From: Halobellus captivus
GTDB taxonomy: Archaea > Halobacteriota > Halobacteria > Halobacteriales > Haloferacaceae
Assembly (NCBI RefSeq): GCF_003697845.1
Contig: NZ_RDQE01000016.1
Location: 1-59,030, forward strand
DNA length: 59,030 nt
Direction: 5' to 3'
The notes beneath the pieces are model-generated. The model did not search any database. It was not told the DNA's origin and saw nothing but the letters and a program-made list of their open reading frames with translations. The position numbers were made by a program, and so were the translations under genes. Below, piece by piece: positions 17,220-26,126 of the stretch (positions within the stretch are counted from its first letter, which is position 1; every line of letters starts with the position of its first letter).

Positions 17220-17456
17220 ACTAAACCAGTAGGGTTCTCTTACTAGTAGCGTTCAAATAAGCAAGGGATCATCGGACCGGCGCACCCACGGGGGCCGCGA
17301 ACAGACATCGATCGGCTCGTCGACGACCTCGAACGAGTGGCCACCACGTGACAGGTCGGGGGGTTCCGGGAGGCCAGCCACCGCCGGGTTCCCCCTCTTA
17401 GTTGTTGTTTGGAGCCGCCACCTGTATCGAGCCAGCGAAAAGGATCCAGAGCTCGA

Positions 17457-18257
17457 TCAGTGCCCCATCGCGCCCCCGAGGGGCTGGTAATGCGGGAACA
17501 TCGGATGTGGGAGGTGAACTCCGAGTGCCATCAATCCGTGCGCGAACAGCACGTATCCTAACACGACGAACACCACGCCGAGTAGCCGATGAACGCGTCG
17601 CCGGTGGGCCACGTCGATCGACTGGATAATCGTCCCATAGAGGAAGACGGCCGGAATCGTCCCAATACCGAGGGCACCGAGAGCGATTCCACCGGTGGTC
17701 GGAGAGCCACTCGCAAAGGCGAACAGATACGCGGGATACAGCATTGGGCAGGGAAGAAACGCGTGGACGGCCCCGAGACCGACAATACTCGGGCTGTTGA
17801 CGTGCCGGTGAACTCTCGTTGCGAGCCACGACGTGACGCGCTGGACGCCCGGGATACGAATATCGCCTCCGCTTCCGCCGATGACATACCGAACGCCCGT
17901 CGCCACAATGAATCCCCCTACCGCAAGACCGACAGCACCTCGCAGGAAATCAGCGATCGGTGTTAGTTGGTCAGCGGTAACGAACACGACGCTCCCGAGC
18001 GCGCCGAAGACGGCCCCGAGAATTGCGTACGTCGTCGCCCGCCCGACGTTGAACAGGAAGTGCTGGCGAACCTCGTAGGTCGTGAGATGACCGGCACATC
18101 CGTCGTTGGCTGCTATTGTTCCGCCATCAGGCTGTGGCGTCATTTGTTTCGAGTACATCGTTACTAACGGCCCACACATCCCGATACAGTGTGCGCCGCC
18201 GAGCACGCCGATGAGAGCGAAGAGTACGACGTCAATTCGGAGGAGTGACTCGATCAT
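17457..18257 (-). CDS. SafE/UreH-type (TauE-like) membrane transporter, probably metal trafficking
   Basis: The 266-aa protein has about six hydrophobic helices. The family hallmark GGAHCIGMCGPLVTMYS is at residues 20-36. LPCPMLYPAYLFAFASGS is the matching half-repeat. Proteins with HCxGMCGP next to cytochrome oxidase or copper ATPase genes act in copper or thiol transfer to respiratory enzymes. Some relatives export sulfite. A His-rich tail (GVHLPHPMFPHYQ) ends it. The bd oxidase lies 3.5 kb away and a broken copper-type ATPase at 41685-44187. The 17220-17456 gap contains only a short possible gene remnant. Confidence 0.8.
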   Translation of the reverse strand: MIESLLRIDVVLFALIGVLGGAHCIGMCGPLVTMYSKQMTPQPDGGTIAANDGCAGHLTTYEVRQHFLFNVGRATTYAILGAVFGALGSVVFVTADQLTPIADFLRGAVGLAVGGFIVATGVRYVIGGSGGDIRIPGVQRVTSWLATRVHRHVNSPSIVGLGAVHAFLPCPMLYPAYLFAFASGSPTTGGIALGALGIGTIPAVFLYGTIIQSIDVAHRRRVHRLLGVVFVVLGYVLFAHGLMALGVHLPHPMFPHYQPLGGAMGH

Positions 18258-18498
18258 AGTCGACCTCGGTTGCGTACAGGTTTGTGTCGTCTGGTGTACC
18301 TCTCGAACAAAAGAGTACTAATACTATCGGATAGAAGGCACGCATCAATTTCCATCCTCCGAGGTTGTGCGCGAAACCACGCAAACACCCTTGTTTGTTC
18401 CCGTGGGATTCCCACGCAGTCAGGCGGTTAAGTATGGCTTAGACCAGTTTTCACCGGGGTTACAGGATGTTCAAGTGGCTTCCGTCCCACGATTCTGT

Positions 18499-18716
18499 AT
18501 GGTAGGACCACTCGGTGTGGCAGCAGCATTAGTCGGCGCAGTGATCGTCTTCGACACGGACGAAGATCACGACGACGTAGTCCAGAAGACGGCCGACAAC
18601 CTCGAACCAAAACTCCCGAACACGCGACCTTGTACGCCGATCACCTCGACGGCGACTATCCGAATCCGCAGGGTGCGTTCACCGATATCAACAACACAGT
18701 TTGGATAGACGCTTGA
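18499..18716 (+). pseudogene. Frameshifted remnant of a short unidentified gene
   Basis: From ATG 18499 a frame reads GVAAALVGAVIVFDTDEDHDD, then TADNLEPKLP, and loses sense near 18620. The +1 frame continues convincingly as EHATLYADHLDGDYPNPQ and NNTVWIDA to TGA 18714. Joining the frames would give about 72 residues. I do not recognise the family. The call rests on the protein-like character of both halves. Confidence 0.4.
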
Positions 18717-18861
18717 ACCACTCAACGAAGTCGAGGAGATCGACTTCCACCATAATCGACCTCCTCGGCTTCGTCTTTACTGATTTAACGGTCTATCCCG
18801 ACGCTGTCTGTCTATTCAACACAGCAGAATATTGATCTCTGTTGAAGTTCGTGGTGGAAAA

Positions 18862-20151
18862 TCAGGGCCACAGACCACGCGCCTCTATCGCCGCCCCGAT
18901 ACGTTTAAGCGCAACTACGTACGCTGCTTCTCGCCACCGAAGGGAGGATTCTTCGACTTCGGCTTTGACGCTATCCCACGCAGAGACCATCTCCGACTCC
19001 AGTTCGCTAACGACACGCTCCCTAGACCACTGGCGGTGGTTGATGTCCTGAAGCCACTCGAAATAGGACACGGTCACGCCGCCGGCGTTCGCGAGAATAT
19101 CTGGTACGACACAGACGCCTCGATCGGCGAGGACATCGTCTGCGTCGGCAGTAGTCGGGCCGTTCGATCCTTCGACGACAATATCTGCCTGGATCTGGTC
19201 GACGTTACGGGTCGTGATGACATTCCCGACTGCAGCTGGAATGACGACGTCGACATCCAGCTCCAAAAGCTCCACGTTGGTGAGCGTCTCCGGAGCATCG
19301 TGGTTCAAAACACCTTCCGGATCTTCCTTATGTGACGGAACGGTTTGGGCGTCGAGGCCGGTGTCATCGTAGATCGCTCCGTTCACGTCACTAATAGCAA
19401 CGATTGTTGCACCCCATTCATCGAGAAGTCGAGCAGCGTTCGCACCAACGCTTCCGTACCCCTGAACAGCAACCGTCGACTCCTTGATGTTTTTCCCATA
19501 GTACGCCATCGCCTCTCGGGCGATTATCGCAACGCTTCGGCCGGGTGCCTCTTCACGACCATAGCTTCCACCTACGACCGGCGGCTTGCCCGTTACAACA
19601 CCTGGAACTGTCTCTCCCTGTTGCATACTGTAGGCGTCCATAAACCACGCCATCGTTTTCGCGTCGGTTCCCATATCGGGTGCTGGAATGTCCTGTTTTG
19701 CCCCAACCTCATCCCGGATCTCTTCGGCAAACCGACGTGTGAGACGTTCCTTTTCGTCGACACTGAGATATTTAGGATTCACGACGACACCCCCTTTGCC
19801 CCCGCCAAATGGGAGATCCATGACGGCGCATTTCCAGGTCATCCACATCGACAGTCCAATACACTCCTCCGCGGTGACGTCTGGGTGGTATCGGAGCCCG
19901 CCCTTGTAGGGTCCCCGAACGTCATCGTGCTGTGCGCGATAGCCGGTGAAAACCTCAACCTCACCGTCGTCGCGTTCGAGGGGTATCGAAACTTCAACTA
20001 CTCTTGACGGGTGTTTGAGACGTTCGATGATCCCACGGTCGAGATCGACATGCGTCGCCGCATTATCGAGTTGGCGGCGTGCTGTTTCTAGCGCGGATGT
20101 GTGTGCTGTTTCGTCATCGGGAGTCTGTTCTGTAGTCTGTGTGGTTGTCAT
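18862..20151 (-). CDS. gdhB: Glutamate dehydrogenase (Glu/Leu/Phe/Val dehydrogenase family), copy 1
   Basis: This 429-aa protein has the full family signature. [13 protein letters not shown] and [13 protein letters not shown] contain the substrate Lys residues. [20 protein letters not shown] carries the catalytic Asp, and [21 protein letters not shown] is the NAD(P)-binding glycine-rich loop. It converts glutamate to 2-oxoglutarate and ammonium or the reverse. The hut cluster 6 kb away yields glutamate from histidine, so a catabolic role is sensible. A second copy at 48269-49570 is close to identical in the core. The gene stands alone on the minus strand, facing away from nhaC. Confidence 0.93.
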   Translation of the reverse strand: MTTTQTTEQTPDDETAHTSALETARRQLDNAATHVDLDRGIIERLKHPSRVVEVSIPLERDDGEVEVFTGYRAQHDDVRGPYKGGLRYHPDVTAEECIGLSMWMTWKCAVMDLPFGGGKGGVVVNPKYLSVDEKERLTRRFAEEIRDEVGAKQDIPAPDMGTDAKTMAWFMDAYSMQQGETVPGVVTGKPPVVGGSYGREEAPGRSVAIIAREAMAYYGKNIKESTVAVQGYGSVGANAARLLDEWGATIVAISDVNGAIYDDTGLDAQTVPSHKEDPEGVLNHDAPETLTNVELLELDVDVVIPAAVGNVITTRNVDQIQADIVVEGSNGPTTADADDVLADRGVCVVPDILANAGGVTVSYFEWLQDINHRQWSRERVVSELESEMVSAWDSVKAEVEESSLRWREAAYVVALKRIGAAIEARGLWP

Positions 20152-20486
20152 AGCTGAGTGCGAGTGTGGCCGTGTTTCGGCACAGCTATGTCCCTACTGT
20201 AACCCAGAAAGACCCGGGTGCTGTTGAGACCGACTTCCGGTTCCTGTAAGTGGGCAACGCGTTTCACACTGGGCAATATAACCGAAATAGCAAAGCGAGA
20301 GGGGCTCCAAATGGCCAATAGTTTATGTACCAGATACCGCTTCGGACAGGATTCACCTGTACCCAGCACTGCGGATCCACCTACACCAGTTAGGTTACAA
20401 GTTCAATATAGAATACCCCATGTTCACATAGCACTTTCTACTGAAGGCATAATGGAACTGACCCACTACTTTACTTATAATACCCC

Positions 20487-20498
20487 TTCCATATGGAA
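20487..20498. promoter_or_regulatory. Palindrome TTCCATATGGAA upstream of nhaC
   Basis: The perfect 12-bp palindrome lies in the AT-rich 20152-20618 gap, just after a TATA-like TTATAATACC. The 10-bp core TCCATATGGA recurs at 22833-22842 and 23141-23150. The rest of the gap holds no gene I can support apart from the short ORF at 20539. Confidence 0.6.
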
Positions 20499-20538
20499 AA
20501 ATCGAATACATACAATCTAATGGCATGGTAAATCATGT

Positions 20539-20625
20539 ATGACACAACCACTCACTATTGAGGGTGTGAATACAGGGATTGGCTCGATTAAACAGAAGAA
20601 CCGAGAGGAACCAAGTCAATGGTAG
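20539..20625 (+). CDS. Possible 28-aa leader peptide overlapping nhaC start
   Basis: ATG 20539 opens a frame MTQPLTIEGVNTGIG ending EEPSQW. Its TAG (20623-20625) overlaps the nhaC ATG at 20619 by 7 bp in another frame (ATGGTAG). The overlap would permit translational coupling. It may be chance; no homologue is known to me. Confidence 0.3.
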   Translation: MTQPLTIEGVNTGIGSIKQKNREEPSQW

Positions 20626-22091
20626 AGTTCGAGCCTCGTTTATTTGAAGACATCCCCCCAAAGGATCGACCATCGCTCGTCGAGTCGGTTGTACCCATTG
20701 TAGGAATGATTGCGTCTCTCAGCGTCGGTATCGTTGGGTTCGGACTCGGCCCGCAGTTCCCCCTGCTCTGGGGTATCGCCTTTACCGGTCTGTTCGCCTG
20801 GTACCAGCTCGACTGTTCGTGGGAGGATCTGTACGACGGCATCAGCGACAGTCTCCTTATGGGGATGCGGGCAATTCTCATCATCTTCCTCGCCTACACG
20901 CTCGTGTCCACCCTGATACAGGCCGGGACGATCCCGACACTCATGTACTATGGAGTTGAGATACTCACCCCCAAGGTATTCCTTCCGGTGACTGCCATCC
21001 TCGTCGCAACCATCACGCTGGCCATCGGTTCCTCGTGGACTGCGGTTGGTGCACTTGGCGTGGCCTTCATCGGTATCGGCTCTGGTCTCGGGATCCCCGC
21101 ACCAATGACAGCTGGTGCCATTCTCACCGGCGCGTACACCGGTGACAAGATGTCCCCCCTCTCGGATACAACGAACCTCGCTGCAGCGGTGACTGATACC
21201 GACCTCTACGACCACATCAGGGCGATGCGGCCCGGCTCCACTCTCGCATTAGGTATCTCACTCGTACTATACACAGTGCTCGGGTTGAGCGTCTCGGGAA
21301 GTATCCCCGATGGGCGTATCGCGGCGATTCAAACGGCTATCGAAACTTCCTACGTGGTAACGCCACTCGTCTTTGTTCCACTACTCCTCATCCTTGGTCT
21401 AGCGATGTATGGGATCCCGGCGATCCCGACGCTCGGTGCAGGTATCTTCGCGAGTGCCCTGATATCGATTCAAATACAGGGCGTCCCCTTCGCCACTGCA
21501 TGGGACGCAGCAGTATACGGGACAGGTCCAACAACAGGGATGGAGCTCGTCAACGGATTGTTGGAGAGTGGTGGTATGGTCGACGCCTCGTGGGCGATCA
21601 CTATCGTCATCGCCGCGCTCTCGCTCGGCGGGATGTTCGAACGAACCGGTATCCTCGCAGTCCTTGCTCACCATTTAGCTCGTCTGTGTCGGGGAGCGGG
21701 GAGTACCACCGGTGTGACGGCATTTTCGGCACTGTCTATGAACGTTCTCGCCGCCGAACAGTACATCAGCATCGTCGTACCGGGGATGTCGCTTCGGAAC
21801 CTATACAACGAGCAGGGACTGAAGTCGCAGAACCTCTCACGTGCCGTCGAAGCCGCCGGGACAACGACAAGCGCGCTCGTCCCCTGGACTAGTGGAGCCG
21901 TCTTTATGTCCGGAGTACTCGGTGTCCCGACGATGCAGTACGCACCGTACTATTTCTTCGGATTCCTTTCCCCTCTCATTTTGCTAGTCATGGGGGCAAC
22001 CGGCTGGCAAATTATGTACACAGACCAGCATAAATCTGTAAGCACCACATCAGCAGAGGACGCTACTGTGCCAGTCGCGAGCGAGGACTGA
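20619..22091 (+). CDS. nhaC: NhaC-family Na+/H+ antiporter
   Basis: The 490-aa protein has about twelve hydrophobic helices. NhaC-type motifs include AIGSSWTAVGALGVAFIGIG, PAPMTAGAILTGAYTGDKMSPLSD and the late AAGTTTSALVPWTSGA. NhaC proteins exchange sodium for protons. Close relatives also exchange organic substrates, for example malate/lactate antiport. Here the gene sits beside a regulator and a dioxygenase that share the TCCATATGGA palindrome, so an organic-substrate role is possible. ATG 20619 matches the family start (SLVESVVPIVGM soon after). It is convergent with the HTH_10 gene at 22152. Confidence 0.88.
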   Translation: MVEFEPRLFEDIPPKDRPSLVESVVPIVGMIASLSVGIVGFGLGPQFPLLWGIAFTGLFAWYQLDCSWEDLYDGISDSLLMGMRAILIIFLAYTLVSTLIQAGTIPTLMYYGVEILTPKVFLPVTAILVATITLAIGSSWTAVGALGVAFIGIGSGLGIPAPMTAGAILTGAYTGDKMSPLSDTTNLAAAVTDTDLYDHIRAMRPGSTLALGISLVLYTVLGLSVSGSIPDGRIAAIQTAIETSYVVTPLVFVPLLLILGLAMYGIPAIPTLGAGIFASALISIQIQGVPFATAWDAAVYGTGPTTGMELVNGLLESGGMVDASWAITIVIAALSLGGMFERTGILAVLAHHLARLCRGAGSTTGVTAFSALSMNVLAAEQYISIVVPGMSLRNLYNEQGLKSQNLSRAVEAAGTTTSALVPWTSGAVFMSGVLGVPTMQYAPYYFFGFLSPLILLVMGATGWQIMYTDQHKSVSTTSAEDATVPVASED

Positions 22092-22151
22092 CGAACACTT
22101 GTCGGCGACAGACAATTTGGATGTCACGTCAGGTTACGGAGCAGTATCGTT

Positions 22152-22796
22152 TCAGAGGTGCGTGGCGAACGTGTCGGCAAGTTTCTCCTCGGCACGTCTG
22201 AGATGGTGTTCAACTGTCCGTCGGCCGATTCCCACTACATCCGCGATCTCAGTCGTGGTTATATCGCGCGGTATCTCGTAATAACCACACTCATGGGCAG
22301 TAAGAAACACCTCGCGTTGGCGGTCGGTGAGTTTTGGAAGATGTGATTTCATCGAAAAGACCGGCGTCTCCGATTCCGCCTTCGCCAGTTCCTGTTTGGA
22401 TTCGACAAAGACGCTGTAGTCAGCCGAAATGTCCCGATAGAATGACGAGAGGTTCGCTGGGTCGAGGGCAAGCACGCGAACGACCTTCATGCCGTCCTGG
22501 TACTGCCACGGAGGCAAGAGCAGACAGTTGTTGGCCACAAGATATGGTTTGATGTAGTTGCCAACCCCCTCTTCCAGACACGCCTCTGTAACAACAACCT
22601 GTCCCTCGTCATCACTAAGCTGTTCGTGCACACCCACTTCCGAGCGGACCTGAGCTATCACATCCTCCTGTCGCTCGCCGGTGACATAGAGTAAATCACA
22701 GTGGTCGTTACACCAGAGCCTGATTTCCGTGTCCGTCCTCGCCGTCGACTGCGAGTACGGACTGTCCCCGTCAATGTGAAACACTGCCTTGTACAT
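22152..22796 (-). CDS. HTH_10 regulator, likely controller of the Rieske dioxygenase
   Basis: The 214-aa protein ends with an HTH_10 domain: LTDRQREVFLTAHECGYYEIP, then DITTTEIADVVGIGRRTVEHHLRRAEEKL. The N-terminal domain contains RLWCNDHCDLLYVTGE. ATG 22796 (MYKAVFHIDGDSPYS) is chosen because the paralogue at 31648 starts with the same residues. A TATA-like ATTATTTAAATATA on the minus strand lies about 25-35 bp upstream. The longer frame to 22934 is unsupported. It is divergent from the dioxygenase, as its paralogue is from hutU, so it most likely regulates that operon. Confidence 0.85.
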   Translation of the reverse strand: MYKAVFHIDGDSPYSQSTARTDTEIRLWCNDHCDLLYVTGERQEDVIAQVRSEVGVHEQLSDDEGQVVVTEACLEEGVGNYIKPYLVANNCLLLPPWQYQDGMKVVRVLALDPANLSSFYRDISADYSVFVESKQELAKAESETPVFSMKSHLPKLTDRQREVFLTAHECGYYEIPRDITTTEIADVVGIGRRTVEHHLRRAEEKLADTFATHL

Positions 22797-22831
22797 GAAG
22801 TCCAATTTGTGTTTGGTATATTTAAATAATC

Positions 22832-22843
22832 CTCCATATGGAG
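22832..22843. promoter_or_regulatory. Palindrome CTCCATATGGAG at the HTH_10 promoter
   Basis: The perfect 12-bp palindrome lies 36-47 bp before ATG 22796, immediately upstream of the TATA-like element of the regulator gene. It shares its core with sites at 20487 and 23141. This position suits activation or autoregulation. Confidence 0.65.
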
Positions 22844-23140
22844 TTGGTGCCGACGTTGAACTGTATCCCGAAGAAACGGTCTTCGCTTCAATTCCAAACT
22901 GGATACAAAACACCTTGACCCCGGAGCTTGACACGGCGTCCGATCGGTCTATTGATATTTAATTAACACAATCACGCAGTTGCGTGGTATGAATGCCCCC
23001 GTGCCCACCGATACGACATCCCAGCGAGTTTAATACGTGAACAGCTGCCGACAGCGGGTCCATGCTCAAAGCTGCTGGATTGGTTCTTCAAGCGATGGAG
23101 TCACTGGAATCAGTCTCCATCGATCATGTATAAAGGATGG

Positions 23141-23150
23141 TCCATATGGA
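23141..23150. promoter_or_regulatory. Palindrome TCCATATGGA at the dioxygenase promoter
   Basis: The site follows a TATA-like GTATAAAGG (23128-23136) and precedes ATG 23190 by about 40 bp. It therefore lies between the TATA box and the likely transcription start. Confidence 0.6.
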
Positions 23151-23189
23151 GTAAGAAAGGCTACCCACAATTATGCCGAAAGACGAAGT

Positions 23190-24575
23190 ATGGCAACAGG
23201 GACCATTCAGGAGGATGTTCCGGACAGAGTACAGTCCATTATTGACGACGTCGGAAAGGTCTCAGAGACTGGCGAGATTCCCACACGAATCCACAACGAC
23301 AGCGAGATCTTCGAGCTAGAGCGCGATCGGGTGTTCGGGGAGAGTTGGGTATTCATCGGCCACGAATCGGAAATACCGGAGGCGGGCGACTACGCCAAGC
23401 GGTACATTGCCGACAATCCAGTCATCTTCGTCCGCGATGAAAACGACGAAATTCGGGTGCTGTTCGATGCCTGTCGGCATCGAGGTACGACCGTCGTGAG
23501 GGCGGAACAGGGAAACACAACCCACTTCCGGTGTCCCTACCACAACTGGACGTACAAGAATACGGGCGAACTCGTCGGTGTTCCGCACAAAGAACAGTGC
23601 TATCAGGAGCTGGACACATGTGAATATGCGCTCCAGTCGCCACCGCAGGTCGACACCTATGCTGGGCTTGTTTTTGCGTGCCTCTCAGAAGACACGCCCC
23701 CCCTCGAAGAATACCTCGGCGATTTTAGATGGTATCTGGATATAGCCATGAATTTCGCGGAGGGAGGCCTAGAGGTCGTCGGCGAACCGATTCGCTGGGA
23801 GGCCGATACGAGCTGGAAGATTGCTGCGGACAATTTTACTGGTGACGCCTATCACGTGCCTGCTGCACATAAGTCGACGATGGACCTCGATATCTTCCCC
23901 TCAGATCTGACGGCGCTCGCGGGCAACCGCACCTCTCTCGACGTAATCGATTGTGGCGGCCATTCATGTTCCTTCTCGTATTTCGAGGAGAGTCCGGGGG
24001 GATACCCGGAGGAGATATACAGCGACGATCACCTCTCGGAGTTGCAGTATAAAATCGCAAAAAACCACGTGTCCATCGTCGGTACTGTCTTCCCAAATCT
24101 CTCGTTTAACAATACGCTGAAGAACGCTGATCCGGACAACCGAGAACTGACAAAATTCCTGACTATACGCAAGTGGCAGCCAGTTGCTCCGGATAAGACC
24201 CAAATCTGGAACTGGATTCTCGTCCCGAAAAACGCCTCTGAGGAGTTCAAAGAGCAGGCGTACGACACCGGCATCACGACCTTCAGCGTATCTGGTAACT
24301 TCGAGGTGGACGACTTCGCAGTCTGGGATGGTATCACGGAGGCCGCAGGAAGTTCGTTCACCCGAAGAAGCAATCGCCAATCGAATTATCAGATGAACAT
24401 GGACGAGATGGGTGATGCCGAGGACATCTCCGACGAGTGGGATGGTCCAGGCACAGTCATCAACTCTGCCTTCGAGGACGGCACAATGCGGACGTTCTAC
24501 CAGAGCTGGTATCGGACAATGACCGGACAGCGTATCGACGGGTCGGACGACAACTCGGAACACCGAGGTGCATAA
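23190..24575 (+). CDS. Rieske aromatic-ring-hydroxylating dioxygenase, large (alpha) subunit
   Basis: The 461-aa protein has the Rieske cluster motif C95-x-H97 (CRHRG) and C115-x2-H118 (CPYHNW). The mononuclear iron site is in DNFTGDAYHVPAAHKS (Asp219 bridging, His222 and His227), with the third ligand expected near the C-terminus. These enzymes add both atoms of O2 to an aromatic ring using electrons from a ferredoxin. ATG 23190 (MATGTIQEDVP) is preferred to upstream starts because residues before it look non-coding. The beta subunit gene starts 1 bp after its stop. No reductase or dedicated ferredoxin is in the operon, so the substrate and electron donor cannot be named. Confidence 0.92.
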   Translation: MATGTIQEDVPDRVQSIIDDVGKVSETGEIPTRIHNDSEIFELERDRVFGESWVFIGHESEIPEAGDYAKRYIADNPVIFVRDENDEIRVLFDACRHRGTTVVRAEQGNTTHFRCPYHNWTYKNTGELVGVPHKEQCYQELDTCEYALQSPPQVDTYAGLVFACLSEDTPPLEEYLGDFRWYLDIAMNFAEGGLEVVGEPIRWEADTSWKIAADNFTGDAYHVPAAHKSTMDLDIFPSDLTALAGNRTSLDVIDCGGHSCSFSYFEESPGGYPEEIYSDDHLSELQYKIAKNHVSIVGTVFPNLSFNNTLKNADPDNRELTKFLTIRKWQPVAPDKTQIWNWILVPKNASEEFKEQAYDTGITTFSVSGNFEVDDFAVWDGITEAAGSSFTRRSNRQSNYQMNMDEMGDAEDISDEWDGPGTVINSAFEDGTMRTFYQSWYRTMTGQRIDGSDDNSEHRGA

Positions 24576-24576
24576 G

Positions 24577-25089
24577 ATGACGAACCACGAACTACGTCTC
24601 GACTGCGAGGAGTTCCTTCACCACGAGGCAGAATTACTCGATGACAAACGTCTTCACGACTGGTTCGAGCTGCTCACCGAGGATATAGAATATCTCGTTC
24701 CGCGTCGGGTGACACGGGAGCGTGGGTCCGAACGTTCAGAGTTCAGCGGCAAGGGGTTTCTCTACCGCGACGACCACGGAACCCTATCGACGCGCGTCGA
24801 GCGTTTTGACAATGACTACGCGTGGGCGGAGAACCCTCCATCACGGACGCGTCGGTTTGTCTCGAACGTTCGTGCGAGCGAACTCTCAAACAACGAGGCG
24901 GACGACGTTGCGGTGAAAAGCAACCTGTTGCTCTATCGGAGTCAGGGGGATACCGCGGATCACGATCTCATCGTTGGTGAGCGAGAGGACCGGCTCCGTC
25001 GTGTTGACGGTGAGTTTAAGTTAGCTAAGCGGACGGTCTATCTCGACCAGACAGTCCTCGCAACCCGTAACTTATCATTTTTCCTCTGA
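24577..25089 (+). CDS. Ring-hydroxylating dioxygenase, small (beta) subunit
   Basis: The 170-aa protein matches the SnoaL-like beta subunit: FLHHEAELLDDKRLHDWFELLTEDIEY near the N-terminus, RVERFDNDYAWAENPPSRTRRFVSNV in the middle, and the closing VYLDQTVLATRNLSFFL typical of the family. Beta subunits build the alpha3beta3 hexamer and do not carry metal. ATG 24577 lies 1 bp after the alpha stop; an upstream GTG at 24568 would overlap it. Presence of a beta subunit excludes the alpha-only oxygenase classes. Confidence 0.9.
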   Translation: MTNHELRLDCEEFLHHEAELLDDKRLHDWFELLTEDIEYLVPRRVTRERGSERSEFSGKGFLYRDDHGTLSTRVERFDNDYAWAENPPSRTRRFVSNVRASELSNNEADDVAVKSNLLLYRSQGDTADHDLIVGEREDRLRRVDGEFKLAKRTVYLDQTVLATRNLSFFL

Positions 25090-25104
25090 GCACGAACCAC
25101 CAAT

Positions 25105-25536
25105 ATGAACCTCATACAACTCACCGAACTGACCGCGAATGGCGACAGGATACGCCTGCATCGGATTGAGACTCCAAAGGGAGAGCGTCTCGAAATCGAA
25201 ACACCCACTTCGTCGATTCGGTTGGACGCAGTCGCCCTCGAGGCGCTTACCTGGCAGGACAACGACGCACTTGCCGCCTTACCAGATGCGAACACCACTC
25301 AACGGTCACCCACCGGAACTGGCGAGCTGTCCGAACGCATCCGATTGACGACCATTTCGAATGAGTTTGGGTTCATCGTCGTCTACGAGATGCACACGGA
25401 GGCGGGCATCCGGATCGATCTCGAAGCCGAAAAACAGGGCGAGTCGATTCGACTCTGTCCCGCAGAACTCGAAACCCTCGCCGAACAAGATCACGACCTC
25501 ATTACAGAATGGGTCAAGACCGACCTCAACGATTGA
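25105..25536 (+). CDS. Uncharacterised two-repeat protein in the dioxygenase operon
   Basis: The 143-aa acidic protein starts 15 bp after the beta-subunit stop. Its two halves are related. Residues 3-55 (ending SIRLDAVALEALTWQDNDAL) align with residues 80-135 (ending SIRLCPAELETLAEQDHDLI), sharing a G-x-R/E-I/L-x-I/L-E strand and a final SIRL-x4-LE-L-x2-QD-D. It has no Cys cluster, so it is not the missing ferredoxin. It may be a structural or substrate-sensing accessory; I recognise no family. Confidence 0.65.
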   Translation: MNLIQLTELTANGDRIRLHRIETPKGERLEIETPTSSIRLDAVALEALTWQDNDALAALPDANTTQRSPTGTGELSERIRLTTISNEFGFIVVYEMHTEAGIRIDLEAEKQGESIRLCPAELETLAEQDHDLITEWVKTDLND

Positions 25537-26126
25537 AAATCGATAGCTAACGTAAGCTGTGGACCACGTATTGTTTTTGAAGTGCTTTTGGAAATTGTGG
25601 GCATCGCAAGTTACAGCAGTGGCCGAACAGCATGCTGAGAAAATCGTTGTTCCGTCGGTACTCACGGTGACGAACGCCGGGGGTAACTTCATCGCTCAGC
25701 ACCCAATAACCGTCACGCGGCTGCCGAACATTCCTATTTCTCGAAAAAATGCTAATATTGCGGCTGACTGGAGATATTCTCCCAAACCCGCGAATCGATC
25801 CAGCCCGAACACCCACTGGACGATCTCCAGGCAGCTGACAGGGCGAGACTCTTCACCTTGGCGGTGTTTTTTCCGCTCGAAGGAGGTCAAATCGTCGGGA
25901 TGGGGGAGTTAACGGCAGCATTCCACAGAGACGACGAAATCGCACAGACAGCAGTCGGGAAATTTGTCGGCCGGACCACACAGCGTCCCTCGGACCGCAT
26001 TCACGGGAGTCGAAATGGGAGCATAAGGTCTATCGGAACTCTCTCTTCCGATTCGGCTCCGTTTGCTTCCCGAGACGTCCCGACGCTGCCTACTGGTTCA
26101 GAGAAATAAAAGTCGGAGCGTCCTCC
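25537..26126. other. Gene-less stretch between dioxygenase operon and hut operon
   Basis: Both neighbouring operons end here (convergent). Open frames exist on both strands, for example 25559-25912 plus, but none shows a domain, a plausible start region or consistent codon bias. It may hold decayed coding sequence. Confidence 0.45.

Noticed and set aside
17280-17351. Short frame DIDRLVDDLERVATT ending at TGA 17349
   Set aside because: It resembles the tail of an aminotransferase or cysteine desulfurase but has only about 20 codons and no start, so it is too weak to list as a gene.
25559-26109. Plus-strand frames of 117 and 83 codons after the dioxygenase operon
   Set aside because: Composition is basic and Ser/Trp-rich, unlike haloarchaeal proteins, and no motif is present.
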